Positions 24,887-32,930 of a DNA stretch of 64,000 nucleotides are shown piece after piece. This DNA comes from WJMT01 sp964624145 (GTDB lineage: Bacteria; Acidobacteriota; Aminicenantia; Aminicenantales; Aminicenantaceae), in contig CAZUXT010000005.1 of NCBI GenBank assembly GCA_964624145.1, positions 1-64,000 on the forward strand, read 5' to 3'. How positions within the stretch are numbered: the first letter of the stretch is position 1; each line of letters begins with the position of its first letter. The translations under genes were made by a program, and so were the position numbers. The notes below the pieces were generated by a model. That model was not told the origin of the DNA, did no database searches, and worked only from the letters and a program-made list of their open reading frames with translations.

Positions 24887-25801
24887 TTATGTTTCTATCT
24901 CCGCCAGGACGCGGTGAGCCAATTTAAGAGCGCGCACCCCTTCAGCTCCGCTCACTTTTCGCTGCTTGCCGTCATTAAGGCATTTGAAGAAATTGATGAG
25001 CTCTTTTTTAAGGGGCTCCTCCTTTTTTATCTCCAAAGACTTGATATCAGCCTGCCGTCCGTTTAAAGGAAAGACTTTGATCTCCTGATCTATATAATCA
25101 ACAGAATAATAGGAGGTCGGTTCAAATATTCTTAAATTTCTGACCTTTCCCTGGTGGACCCGGCTGGCCGTTAAAGTGGCCACACACCCTGACTTAAACT
25201 CGAGCCTGGCATTGGCAATGTCAAATTTTTCTGAAAGCACATGAATAGCAGAGGACCTTATGACCTCCACCGTATCTTTTATTAGATCGAGAATAATATC
25301 CAAATCATGAATCATCAGGTCCAATACGACATTCGTATCCAAGGAACGGGCTGAAAAAGAACCTAGCCTCTGTACCTCTATAAACTTAGGTTCCGTTATG
25401 AGATTCTTCAGTTTTTCAACAGCAGGATTGAATCTTTCCAAATGCCCGACCTGGAGTATCAGGCCTTTCTTCTTTGCAAGGTCAACCAGTTCTTCTCCCT
25501 GTTCCACGGTATCAGTGATGGGTTTTTCCACAAGAACCGACTTCCCTTCCTGGAGCAGTTTTTTTGTAATCGAAAAATGCTCGTTTGTAGTGGTCGACAC
25601 AATACCCACATCCATATCATCAAGCATATCTTCAAAATTTTCATGATAAGGGACACGGTGACGGTTACCTATGACCATCGCTTTATTCTTATCTATATCT
25701 GCGACAGCTTTCAAATCAGCTTCCTCAAGATAAGAAAGAATTCTTGCATGCTGGGTTCCAAGATACCCGACTCCGATAATTCCTACTCTTTTCTTAGCCA
25801 T
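24887..25801 (-). CDS. Gfo/Idh/MocA oxidoreductase, possible GnnA (UDP-GlcNAc 3-dehydrogenase)
   Basis: A 304-residue NAD(P)-dependent oxidoreductase. GIIGVGYLGTQHARIL is the dinucleotide-binding turn and LVEKPITDTVEQG carries the family's EKP lysine near residue 92. VGHLERFNPAV is the segment found in homologues encoded beside lipid A genes. In several bacteria a Gfo/Idh protein next to lpxA (GnnA) oxidises the 3-OH of UDP-GlcNAc before amination, giving amide-linked acyl chains in lipid A. Here lpxI and lpxA lie just upstream, but no GnnB aminotransferase is in the window. The GnnA call is context-based. Confidence 0.7.
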   Translation of the reverse strand: MAKKRVGIIGVGYLGTQHARILSYLEEADLKAVADIDKNKAMVIGNRHRVPYHENFEDMLDDMDVGIVSTTTNEHFSITKKLLQEGKSVLVEKPITDTVEQGEELVDLAKKKGLILQVGHLERFNPAVEKLKNLITEPKFIEVQRLGSFSARSLDTNVVLDLMIHDLDIILDLIKDTVEVIRSSAIHVLSEKFDIANARLEFKSGCVATLTASRVHQGKVRNLRIFEPTSYYSVDYIDQEIKVFPLNGRQADIKSLEIKKEEPLKKELINFFKCLNDGKQRKVSGAEGVRALKLAHRVLAEIET

Positions 25802-25886
25802 GTCTGATTTCCAGCTTCATTGATTTTCAGCCTTATAGTTTAATCCCTTAGGCTAAAATATTCAAATCAGGTTAAATCGAGCTCTC

Positions 25887-26699
25887 TCACTTTCTTGAAA
25901 TGATGGTTATTCCGCTTTGTTCTGCCAGTTTGAGAGCTTTATCTTTATTTATGAAAAGCACTTTTTCCGCCTCTATGCACAGAGCGGAACATCCTGCCCT
26001 TATAAGACTCTGAACGGTTTTCAATCCCACAGCCGGCTGGTCGATCCTTATATCTTGATGTGTACGGGCAACCTTGACCACAACACACCCCTTTCCTCCT
26101 AAACTCCCTCCCCTTATTACAGCCTCGTCCGTTCCTTCCATGCTTTCCACGGCAACCACAGCTTTGTCTTTTATGACCACGGTCTGCCCTATCTCAAGAT
26201 CAGCCATCTGTTTGGCAATAGGCCATCCATAGTCGACATCCTCTGTTACGGCGGGAGATATTTTCTCCTTGGTTAGAACACCCTGCTCACAGAAAAAATC
26301 CGATAGAAAACGGGAAGGATCCAGGATCACTATTCCCTGACTTTCGATAAACTCAAATACAGCTCTTACAATTTCGTCCGGATTTCTGTTTTTCGTGCCT
26401 TCCAGTAGAGAGGACAAAAGCAAAGGAAAAGTGTCCTTTGAGTACATATTTTTATGCCTGATTTTCCCTGCGAATATGATCTGACGGACATCATTCTTTT
26501 TAAAAAAAGAAACAAGGTCTAAAAAATCTTTGACCTCGAAAAAGGCATATGAATCGGCCTGCTCTGTGACACTTTCATCAAATTCGCTGTGTATCCCCGC
26601 AACAATACAGGTATAATCCTCCTCTTTAGCCTTACGGCATACATGCAAGGGAATTCCCCCCGAACCTGCGACAATTCCTAACCTTTTTTCTCTCTTCAC
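25887..26699 (-). CDS. lpxI: LpxI-type UDP-2,3-diacylglucosamine pyrophosphatase
   Basis: A 270-residue DUF1009/LpxI protein. It begins RLGIVAGSGGIPLHVCRKAK, has RQIIFAGKIRHKNM near residue 95, and the C-terminal domain with TEDVDYGWPIAKQMADLEIGQ and CVVVKVARTHQDIRIDQPAVG. LpxI hydrolyses UDP-2,3-diacylglucosamine to lipid X on the cytoplasmic face of the inner membrane, replacing LpxH. Its position directly downstream of lpxA (4-bp overlap) supports the assignment and a translationally coupled unit. Confidence 0.93.
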   Translation of the reverse strand: MKREKRLGIVAGSGGIPLHVCRKAKEEDYTCIVAGIHSEFDESVTEQADSYAFFEVKDFLDLVSFFKKNDVRQIIFAGKIRHKNMYSKDTFPLLLSSLLEGTKNRNPDEIVRAVFEFIESQGIVILDPSRFLSDFFCEQGVLTKEKISPAVTEDVDYGWPIAKQMADLEIGQTVVIKDKAVVAVESMEGTDEAVIRGGSLGGKGCVVVKVARTHQDIRIDQPAVGLKTVQSLIRAGCSALCIEAEKVLFINKDKALKLAEQSGITIISRK

Positions 26700-27496
26700 T
26701 GCTGTCTTTTTAATATTCCACGCTTGGAAGAGCTGATAAAATCAATTAGTTCCTTTCTATCCTCACTCGGAGATATCTCTTCCTTTATTTTCTCAACAGC
26801 CTGGCTGGTATTCAAATCAGAGTGAAACAAAAGATTAAACATTTTTTTGATGGCCTGAATCCTTTCCCTTGAAAACCCTTCTCTGCGCAGACCGACCGCA
26901 TTGATCCCATAAAAAAGAACGGGCCGGCTGCCCGCTACCCTGGAAAAAGGAAGGATATCCTGGGTGATCACAGAATGACCACCTATGAAAGCATACTTTC
27001 CTACCCGGCAAAATTGATGCAAACCACTTAAACCTCCTACCTGGGCATGGTCATCAATAAAACAATGGCCGCCCAGAGTGGCCCCATTTATAAAAATAAC
27101 ATGATTTCCAACAACACAGTCATGGGCAATATGGGAATAGGCCATAAAATAATTATCATCCCCTATTTTTGTCTCTCCTCCTCCTTTTTCCGTTCCTTTA
27201 TCTACAGTCATAAATCCTCTGAACACATTCCTGTCCCCTATGACCACCCGAGTGGGCTCTTGTTTATAAGTGAGATCCTGAGGTTCGGTCCCAACTGATG
27301 TGTATGGGGAAAAATGACAGTACTGTCCAATTTGAGTATGGCCGGTCACATAAACATGCGCATCTATTTTGGTTCCCTTCCCTATGGAAACATGTTTTTC
27401 TATAACAGAATAAGGGCCTATAAAAACACCTTCATCCAGCAAGGCCTCTTTATGTATCTCCGCACTGGGATGAATATATGTTTCACTTCCGTCCAT
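26696..27496 (-). CDS. lpxA: UDP-N-acetylglucosamine acyltransferase
   Basis: A 266-residue left-handed beta-helix acyltransferase. It shows hexapeptide repeats from residue 7 (IHPSAEIHKEALLDEGVFIG) to about 190. The catalytic histidine is in NYFMAYSHIAHDCVVGN (about residue 125) and the LpxA-type C-terminal helical domain is present. It adds the first 3-hydroxyacyl chain to UDP-GlcNAc in lipid A synthesis. The start overlaps the end of fabZ by 14 bp and the stop overlaps lpxI by 4 bp, as expected in a coupled operon. Confidence 0.95.
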   Translation of the reverse strand: MDGSETYIHPSAEIHKEALLDEGVFIGPYSVIEKHVSIGKGTKIDAHVYVTGHTQIGQYCHFSPYTSVGTEPQDLTYKQEPTRVVIGDRNVFRGFMTVDKGTEKGGGETKIGDDNYFMAYSHIAHDCVVGNHVIFINGATLGGHCFIDDHAQVGGLSGLHQFCRVGKYAFIGGHSVITQDILPFSRVAGSRPVLFYGINAVGLRREGFSRERIQAIKKMFNLLFHSDLNTSQAVEKIKEEISPSEDRKELIDFISSSKRGILKRQQ

Positions 27497-27968
27497 TCAT
27501 CTCCTCTCGATGCAGCAGAGATGCTATGATCTCGGATTCCACCACTACATCTCCGTCCACCACAGCTTTGCCCTTAATTTCACAGAACCTTTTCCTCATT
27601 TTGACTATATCGACATAAAATTTAATCTGATCTCCCGGTATAACCGGTTTTCTGAACTTGGCATTGGTAATCTTACTCAACATCATGAACCAACCCTTAG
27701 GATCGGGAACAGAGTAATACACCAGAATACCCCCGCTCTGGGCCATTGCTTCAACGATAAGGACCCCCGGCATGATTTTGTTTTCAGGAAAATGACCATT
27801 AAAAAAGGGCTCATTATATGTCACATTCTTAATAGCCAAAATAGACTTCCCCTCTTCCAACTTCAAAACCCTGTCCACCAACAAAAAAGGATAACGATGA
27901 GGCAGTATATTCTGTATTTCGCTTATATTAATAAAATAATTTTTATTGCTTGGCTTTTTGGTCATCAT
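27483..27968 (-). CDS. fabZ: 3-hydroxyacyl-ACP dehydratase
   Basis: A 161-residue hot-dog fold enzyme. IQNILPHRYPFLLVDRV holds the catalytic histidine (about 24), and FNGHFPENKIMPGVLIVEAMAQ the catalytic glutamate. It dehydrates 3-hydroxyacyl-ACP and so competes with LpxA for the hydroxyacyl pool, which explains the conserved pairing with lpxA. The start ATG lies inside the end of the ompH gene (26-bp overlap); the second methionine is equally possible. Confidence 0.95.
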   Translation of the reverse strand: MMTKKPSNKNYFINISEIQNILPHRYPFLLVDRVLKLEEGKSILAIKNVTYNEPFFNGHFPENKIMPGVLIVEAMAQSGGILVYYSVPDPKGWFMMLSKITNAKFRKPVIPGDQIKFYVDIVKMRKRFCEIKGKAVVDGDVVVESEIIASLLHREEMNGRK

Positions 27969-28479
27969 ATCTCTGGATTACATCTTGAGTGATATCAATA
28001 GCCGGGCTGAAATAGACAACACCGCTGTTCTGCCGGTCGAAAATAGCCTCTATCCCCTTCTCTTTTCCCACCTGCTCGATGATGGGCATCACTTCATTCT
28101 GGATCTTCTGGAAAAGCCTTGCTGCGGTTTCATTCATATCTCTCTGGTTGTCCTCATAGATTCTCTGTCTTTCCGTCCTTATTCGCTCAAGGTCTGAGTT
28201 GAGATTCAACCGAGCTTCCTGAGTCAAGGTCAAACTCTGTGTGCTTATTTTTTTCTGCAGCTCACGGATCTCTTCATCCTTACCAACCAGTTTTTTTTGG
28301 TTGTTGGATTCCTTTTCTCTGAGCTGGGCCATCACTTTTTTCCCTTCAATGGAATTCTGCAGTATCATGTTGGAATCGACAATCCCTATTTTTGGACTTT
28401 CCTGAGCGAATCCTGTTGAAAACAAAAGAGAAAGAACAAGAGTAAGAAAAAGAAATTTGCTTGTGCTCCTTGATAACAT
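27943..28479 (-). CDS. OmpH/Skp-family periplasmic chaperone
   Basis: A 178-residue protein with a signal peptide (LSRSTSKFLFLTLVLSLLFS, cleavage after GFAQ near residue 26). The mature form starts with the Skp-like IGIVDSNMILQNSIEGKKVM. A long charged coiled coil runs at about 55-130 (EKESNNQKKLVGKDEEIREL and on), then the C-terminal beta-body strands. It holds unfolded outer-membrane proteins in the periplasm for delivery to BamA, encoded 37 bp upstream. Confidence 0.88.
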   Translation of the reverse strand: MLSRSTSKFLFLTLVLSLLFSTGFAQESPKIGIVDSNMILQNSIEGKKVMAQLREKESNNQKKLVGKDEEIRELQKKISTQSLTLTQEARLNLNSDLERIRTERQRIYEDNQRDMNETAARLFQKIQNEVMPIIEQVGKEKGIEAIFDRQNSGVVYFSPAIDITQDVIQRYDDQKAKQ

Positions 28480-28515
28480 CTTAAGCCTCCTATTTATAAT
28501 TTAAAAATGTTTATT

Positions 28516-30876
28516 TTAAAATGTTGTTCCTATGGCAAAACGAAACTTGAAATTCGAATCCCCTGTCCGTGCTATTCGATTGTTGTATGAGAATATAAGC
28601 CTGAAAGGAACTCTCAGGGCAGGCACAAAAACTCTGGCCTCTAATCCTGCGGAAGAATACATATTATTGATATCGATCTTTTGTTCAGAGGAATAAGCAT
28701 TTCCTCTATCATAGAACAATATAGCGTAAACCGGCCCTCCTAGGGGAATAATGTATTCTGCATTGAAAACCAGAGACTTTTCTCCGCCCATATTGTAACC
28801 TTCCTCACTCCTGGGCCCTATAGTGTAGATATCATAACCTCTTATTGACCTTTCTCCCCCGAGGTAGAATCTTTCCCAGTAAGGGATGGTCGAATCCCCG
28901 ATAGAATTAATGAATTTATACTCAATGTGGAAACCCAGAGATGTATTCCCGATAAGAGGTTTGTATAATGTCCACTCAAAAGTAGGTTTAATCATGGTGA
29001 CATCCCCGCCTAAAATCCCTCCTGCAAATTCACAACTTGCAAGATAAAGGGTACCTCTCGAAGGGGTTAAAGGGCTGTCAACCGTGTTCCGGTATACCAT
29101 GGGAGTAATACTGCTTATATTGTATTTACCGTAAGTATAATCACCACCGTAATAATAAGAATAATAATTATAATAGTCATAACCATACATTGAATAATAG
29201 AGGTCACTATAATAGGACGAATCATCATCGCCCTCATATTCACTCATCTCTAAAAACTCAAGTCCATAAGATAACCTGGCTCTCCAGTATCCTTTTACCC
29301 GGCCTCCCACATGGACATTAATTCCTCTTCCCTTTCTATTAAACAATCCCGGATAAATGATGTATCGGTCATAAATGTTAAAGCCAGCATTCAAGGGAAG
29401 GTCAAATATATACGGTTCTGTAAATCCAAATGAATATATTTTTGTCCGCTTTCCGTATGTTGCAGTCAATTCTAATGTCTCTCCGGCTCCCAGAAAATTA
29501 ACAGTTGAGTAACTCAATGATACAAACGCTCCCTGATATCCACTGTATCCTGCAGAAAACTGAATATTGTTTCTCTGTAATTCAGCCACATTGATGGTGA
29601 GGTCAACCTTGGAGGGATCTTGAGGATCAGGATAGATATCAGGATCTTGTTTGATCTCAACAAGACCCAGTTGGTTTACTCTAAGTAAGCTGTTCTTGAA
29701 CATATCATAACTAAAACGGCTTCCCTCTCTTATCATCATCTCCCGCCGCATGACTTTATCGTTGGTATACGTATTCCCTTTGAACTCTATCCTGTGGATA
29801 TAGGCTACCGGACCTTCGACTATATTATAAGTCACATTCACTTTTTTGTTTTTTGGATCAAGCCGCTCCACCGGAATGACCCTGACATACATATATCCAA
29901 AATTTTGATAGAGTTTGCTTATTTCTTCCACTCCATCTTCTCTGTCATCTATACTGTATACATTCCCTTCTTCCAGAGGGATCAGTGTGCGTAAATTTTT
30001 TGCATTGAAAAACTCATTTCCCTCTAGAGTGATGTCTCCGACAAAATACAAATACCCTGCATCTACAGGAATAATGATCTGTTTCATAGTTTGCTTTTTG
30101 AAAAAAATCGACCTTTTCTCAATTTCCTTTATGACCGGATCCCCGACTTGAGCTTCCATAAAACCGTGCTCTTTGTACTTTTCTACCAGATTTGATACAT
30201 CTGATTCCAGTTGATCCTGCTTGTATGTATCCTTTCCGCTTGCCCATGAGACAAAACTGTGTTCCTTGTTCTCTTTCAATGCATTCATTAGTGTGCTTTC
30301 TTTAAGTTTGGGCGCTCCCTCAAACACAACATCCCCGATCTTTACTTTACGTCCCGTATCAATGTTAAAAATGATCTCGACCTCATTCTTTCCTCTACTC
30401 TTCACTTCTGTTTCAACTTTTCCCGTAGCAAGGCCCTTCTCGTCCATCATGCTCCTTATGGTATCTTCTATCCTGCTGATGGAATAGGGCCTGTAATATG
30501 AATACGGAAGTATGTTTACATTTTCCTCCTTTAGTTTATCCACAATATCTTTTTCTTTGAGCCTCTTCCCCGTTTTGTACGTTATCTTTTTTATAACGGG
30601 ATTTTCTTTGACATAGACCTTGACGATCTTGCCTTCTTCTCCTTCAACAGCTTCTATTTTTATATCTGAAAAATACCCAGTGGCCCATAAAACCTTAAAA
30701 CCATCCTGTAGAGTCTGTTTGTTAAAATAATCCCCTTCCTTAAAAGTCAAATAATAGAGGACCGTATCTTCAGTGACTAATTCGTTTCCTATAAGCTCTA
30801 TTTTTTCTATCACTTCCTGGCCGTAGATGCCCAAAGGAAAAAGAGCCATTATGGCTATTAATATCACTTTTTTCAT
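28516..30876 (-). CDS. bamA: Outer membrane protein assembly factor BamA
   Basis: A 786-residue Omp85 protein. It has a signal peptide (MKKVILIAIMALFPLGIYGQ), five POTRA domains (about 20-420) and a C-terminal 16-strand barrel. The barrel has the ERFYLGGERSIRGY motif near residue 675 and a terminal phenylalanine (FRFAIGTTF). It inserts beta-barrel proteins into the outer membrane. Odd feature: an extracellular-loop-like segment at about residues 545-586 is extremely tyrosine- and aspartate-rich (for example YYSMYGYDYYNYYSYYYGGD). A structured leader with a possible terminator precedes the gene. Confidence 0.93.
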   Translation of the reverse strand: MKKVILIAIMALFPLGIYGQEVIEKIELIGNELVTEDTVLYYLTFKEGDYFNKQTLQDGFKVLWATGYFSDIKIEAVEGEEGKIVKVYVKENPVIKKITYKTGKRLKEKDIVDKLKEENVNILPYSYYRPYSISRIEDTIRSMMDEKGLATGKVETEVKSRGKNEVEIIFNIDTGRKVKIGDVVFEGAPKLKESTLMNALKENKEHSFVSWASGKDTYKQDQLESDVSNLVEKYKEHGFMEAQVGDPVIKEIEKRSIFFKKQTMKQIIIPVDAGYLYFVGDITLEGNEFFNAKNLRTLIPLEEGNVYSIDDREDGVEEISKLYQNFGYMYVRVIPVERLDPKNKKVNVTYNIVEGPVAYIHRIEFKGNTYTNDKVMRREMMIREGSRFSYDMFKNSLLRVNQLGLVEIKQDPDIYPDPQDPSKVDLTINVAELQRNNIQFSAGYSGYQGAFVSLSYSTVNFLGAGETLELTATYGKRTKIYSFGFTEPYIFDLPLNAGFNIYDRYIIYPGLFNRKGRGINVHVGGRVKGYWRARLSYGLEFLEMSEYEGDDDSSYYSDLYYSMYGYDYYNYYSYYYGGDYTYGKYNISSITPMVYRNTVDSPLTPSRGTLYLASCEFAGGILGGDVTMIKPTFEWTLYKPLIGNTSLGFHIEYKFINSIGDSTIPYWERFYLGGERSIRGYDIYTIGPRSEEGYNMGGEKSLVFNAEYIIPLGGPVYAILFYDRGNAYSSEQKIDINNMYSSAGLEARVFVPALRVPFRLIFSYNNRIARTGDSNFKFRFAIGTTF

Positions 30877-30905
30877 TTCGCTATCCTTATACCATATTTG
30901 CCTCT

Positions 30906-30926
30906 AAAAATAAAGGCACTGCCTTT
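30906..30926 (-). terminator. Hairpin with U-run in the bamA leader (terminator or attenuator)
   Basis: On the minus strand AAAGGC-AGT-GCCTTT is followed by ATTTTT. It lies between the lolD stop and the bamA start. It may end the lolCD transcript or act as an attenuator for bamA. Confidence 0.5.
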
Positions 30927-30980
30927 GACTCAGGCCAGGTGATCATCCTTCTCATTAAACCCGGATTTTTCCCGAGTCAA
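30925..30980 (-). promoter_or_regulatory. Long-range stem in the bamA leader
   Basis: On the minus strand TTGACTCGGG (30971-30980) can pair with CCTGAGTCAA (30925-30934): ten base pairs including one G-U. The loop is 36 nt. The stem abuts the smaller terminator-like hairpin and shares its first bases, so the two structures compete. Confidence 0.4.
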
Positions 30981-31007
30981 GACGTCTGTGTCCAGGTTAT
31001 TTAAACT

Positions 31008-31694
31008 TCAGAGATGATTAAATAGTTTCAAATCCCCGCCTTCCATTAAATAAACCCTGTCACAAAATTGAGCCACTTTTTCATTATGGGTCACAATGAT
31101 GGAAGACAGTTCTTTCCTGTCATGAAGCTCTCTTATGAGTTTTAATATCTTTTTGCCTGTTTGCCAGTCCATATTTCCGGTGGGCTCATCAGCAAGAAGC
31201 ACAGCCGGTTCATTGATCAAAGACCTTGCAATAGCCACTCTCTGTTGTTCCCCTCCGGAAAGCTGAGAAACGCGGATAAAAGCTTTGTCCTCTAAAGACA
31301 CTTCCTTGAGCCTTTCCAGAGCCTTTTTTTTTGCCTCATGAGAACTGTAACCGTTGATCAGAAGTGGAAAGCTGACATTTTCCTGCGCATTAAACTCTGG
31401 AAGGAGATGATAAAATTGAAAAATAAACCCTATTTTTTTGTTTCTTATCTCTGCTTTCTGTCTTTTATCTTTGGCATTGATATCCTCTCCCTCTATCAGT
31501 ATCTTCCCCTTTGTAGGCCTGTCTAAAGCTCCACACAGATTAAGAAATGTTGTTTTCCCTACCCCGGAAACACCCATAATGGCAACAAGCTCGTTTCTCT
31601 TCAAAGTAAAGTTGACATCTTTAAAAACACATAATTTCCCATGCGGAAGCGGATAATCCTTCCTTAAATTAACAATCTCAAGCGCTTCATTCAT
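31008..31694 (-). CDS. lolD: Lipoprotein-releasing system ATP-binding protein
   Basis: A 228-residue ABC ATPase. Walker A is GVSGVGKTTFLN (about residue 42), the Q-loop is IFQFYHLLPEF, the signature LSGGEQQRVAIARSL, and Walker B LLADEPTGNMD. It powers release of outer-membrane lipoproteins from the inner membrane together with the LolC/E-type permease encoded upstream. Its start overlaps that gene's stop by 8 bp. MacB-type ATPases are close relatives, but the adjacent LolC/E settles the call. Confidence 0.9.
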   Translation of the reverse strand: MNEALEIVNLRKDYPLPHGKLCVFKDVNFTLKRNELVAIMGVSGVGKTTFLNLCGALDRPTKGKILIEGEDINAKDKRQKAEIRNKKIGFIFQFYHLLPEFNAQENVSFPLLINGYSSHEAKKKALERLKEVSLEDKAFIRVSQLSGGEQQRVAIARSLINEPAVLLADEPTGNMDWQTGKKILKLIRELHDRKELSSIIVTHNEKVAQFCDRVYLMEGGDLKLFNHL

Positions 31695-32907
31695 ACTTCA
31701 ATGCTCCGACAGGGTCGATTTTAGATGCTCTGTAAGAAGGAAAAAGAGTTGAAACAAAACTGATGAAAATCGCTGAAAATATGATGACCAATAAATCCAG
31801 AATGCCTATTTTAAAAGGAACAAAAGGAATCTGATAGATATCTACGGGCACTTTTATCAATTCAAAGGTATTGGCCAACCAGCACCAGGCTAATCCCAGA
31901 ACCGTGCCTATAAATGTACCCAAAATTCCGATTATGGCGCCCTGGAGGAAAAAAATCTTTCTTATGCTCTGGGATTTCGCCCCCATTGCCATAAGAATTC
32001 CAATATCCTTGGTCTTCTCCATGACCATCAAAATCAGAGTGGCTATGATATTTAACGCAGCCACAAGAATAATTAAAGCAATAGTGAAAAACATAAGCTT
32101 TTTCTCAAGTTTAAGAGCAGAAAAAAGAGATTCGTTCATCTCCATCCAGGTAGTGGCATAGGTCTCCGGAGGAAGAATGTTCCTCATCTCCTCCTTGAAC
32201 CCAGGAGCTTTAAATATATTGTCTATTTTTATCTGGATAAGGTTGATCTTATCGTCAATACCGATGATATTCTGAGCTGTTTTCAAATCCACAAGGGCTG
32301 TGGAAGCATCGTATTCATACAATCCCGTGCGGAATATGCCTGTGACCCGGAGTTTCTTTATCCTTGGGAAGAGCCCTGTGGGAGTCAGTCTGTTCGAGAC
32401 CGAAAGCACGGTCACCATGTCACCGACTCCGGCTCCAAGATCAAAGGCAAGGTCCCATCCGAGCAGAATATTCTCCCCATTCGTATCAGAGTCCGGAAGA
32501 TCACCTCTCTCTAACTGATCTTTCCAGAAAGAAGCGGTTTCCTCACGCTTAAAATCAAGTCCTCTGAGAACAATCCCCGAGTTTTTATAAGGACCTGTTA
32601 TGAAAGCGGTTATGTACGCAACAGGAGTGACCTCTGTAATGCCATCCATTTCTTTGACACTTTCTACGAAAACCCCGTAATCCGAGATACCTTTTCCGGA
32701 CAAATCAGAAACCATGATATGGGAAGTGGAGCCCAATATTTTATCCTGGACATCTTTCTGGAAACCGGTTATCAAAGCAATGGCAATAATAAGGGCCATC
32801 ACTCCTATGGTGATCCCTAATACGGAGATCAACGTTATGACCGATATAAAAGCCTGCTTTCTTTTAGCTGTCAGGTATCTTTTCGCTACAAACCATTCAA
32901 ACTTCAT
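31687..32907 (-). CDS. LolC/LolE-type lipoprotein-releasing permease
   Basis: A 406-residue FtsX-superfamily permease. One N-terminal transmembrane helix (SVITLISVLGITIGVMALII, about residues 22-45) is followed by a periplasmic MacB-type domain to about 260. Three C-terminal helices end with TLFPSYRASKIDPVGALKYE. Only one such gene is present, so the transporter is probably a homodimer of the kind called LolF in some bacteria. It works with LolD in the inner membrane. Confidence 0.9.
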   Translation of the reverse strand: MKFEWFVAKRYLTAKRKQAFISVITLISVLGITIGVMALIIAIALITGFQKDVQDKILGSTSHIMVSDLSGKGISDYGVFVESVKEMDGITEVTPVAYITAFITGPYKNSGIVLRGLDFKREETASFWKDQLERGDLPDSDTNGENILLGWDLAFDLGAGVGDMVTVLSVSNRLTPTGLFPRIKKLRVTGIFRTGLYEYDASTALVDLKTAQNIIGIDDKINLIQIKIDNIFKAPGFKEEMRNILPPETYATTWMEMNESLFSALKLEKKLMFFTIALIILVAALNIIATLILMVMEKTKDIGILMAMGAKSQSIRKIFFLQGAIIGILGTFIGTVLGLAWCWLANTFELIKVPVDIYQIPFVPFKIGILDLLVIIFSAIFISFVSTLFPSYRASKIDPVGALKYE

Positions 32908-32930
32908 TTTCTATATCCTCTTGAAAAAGT

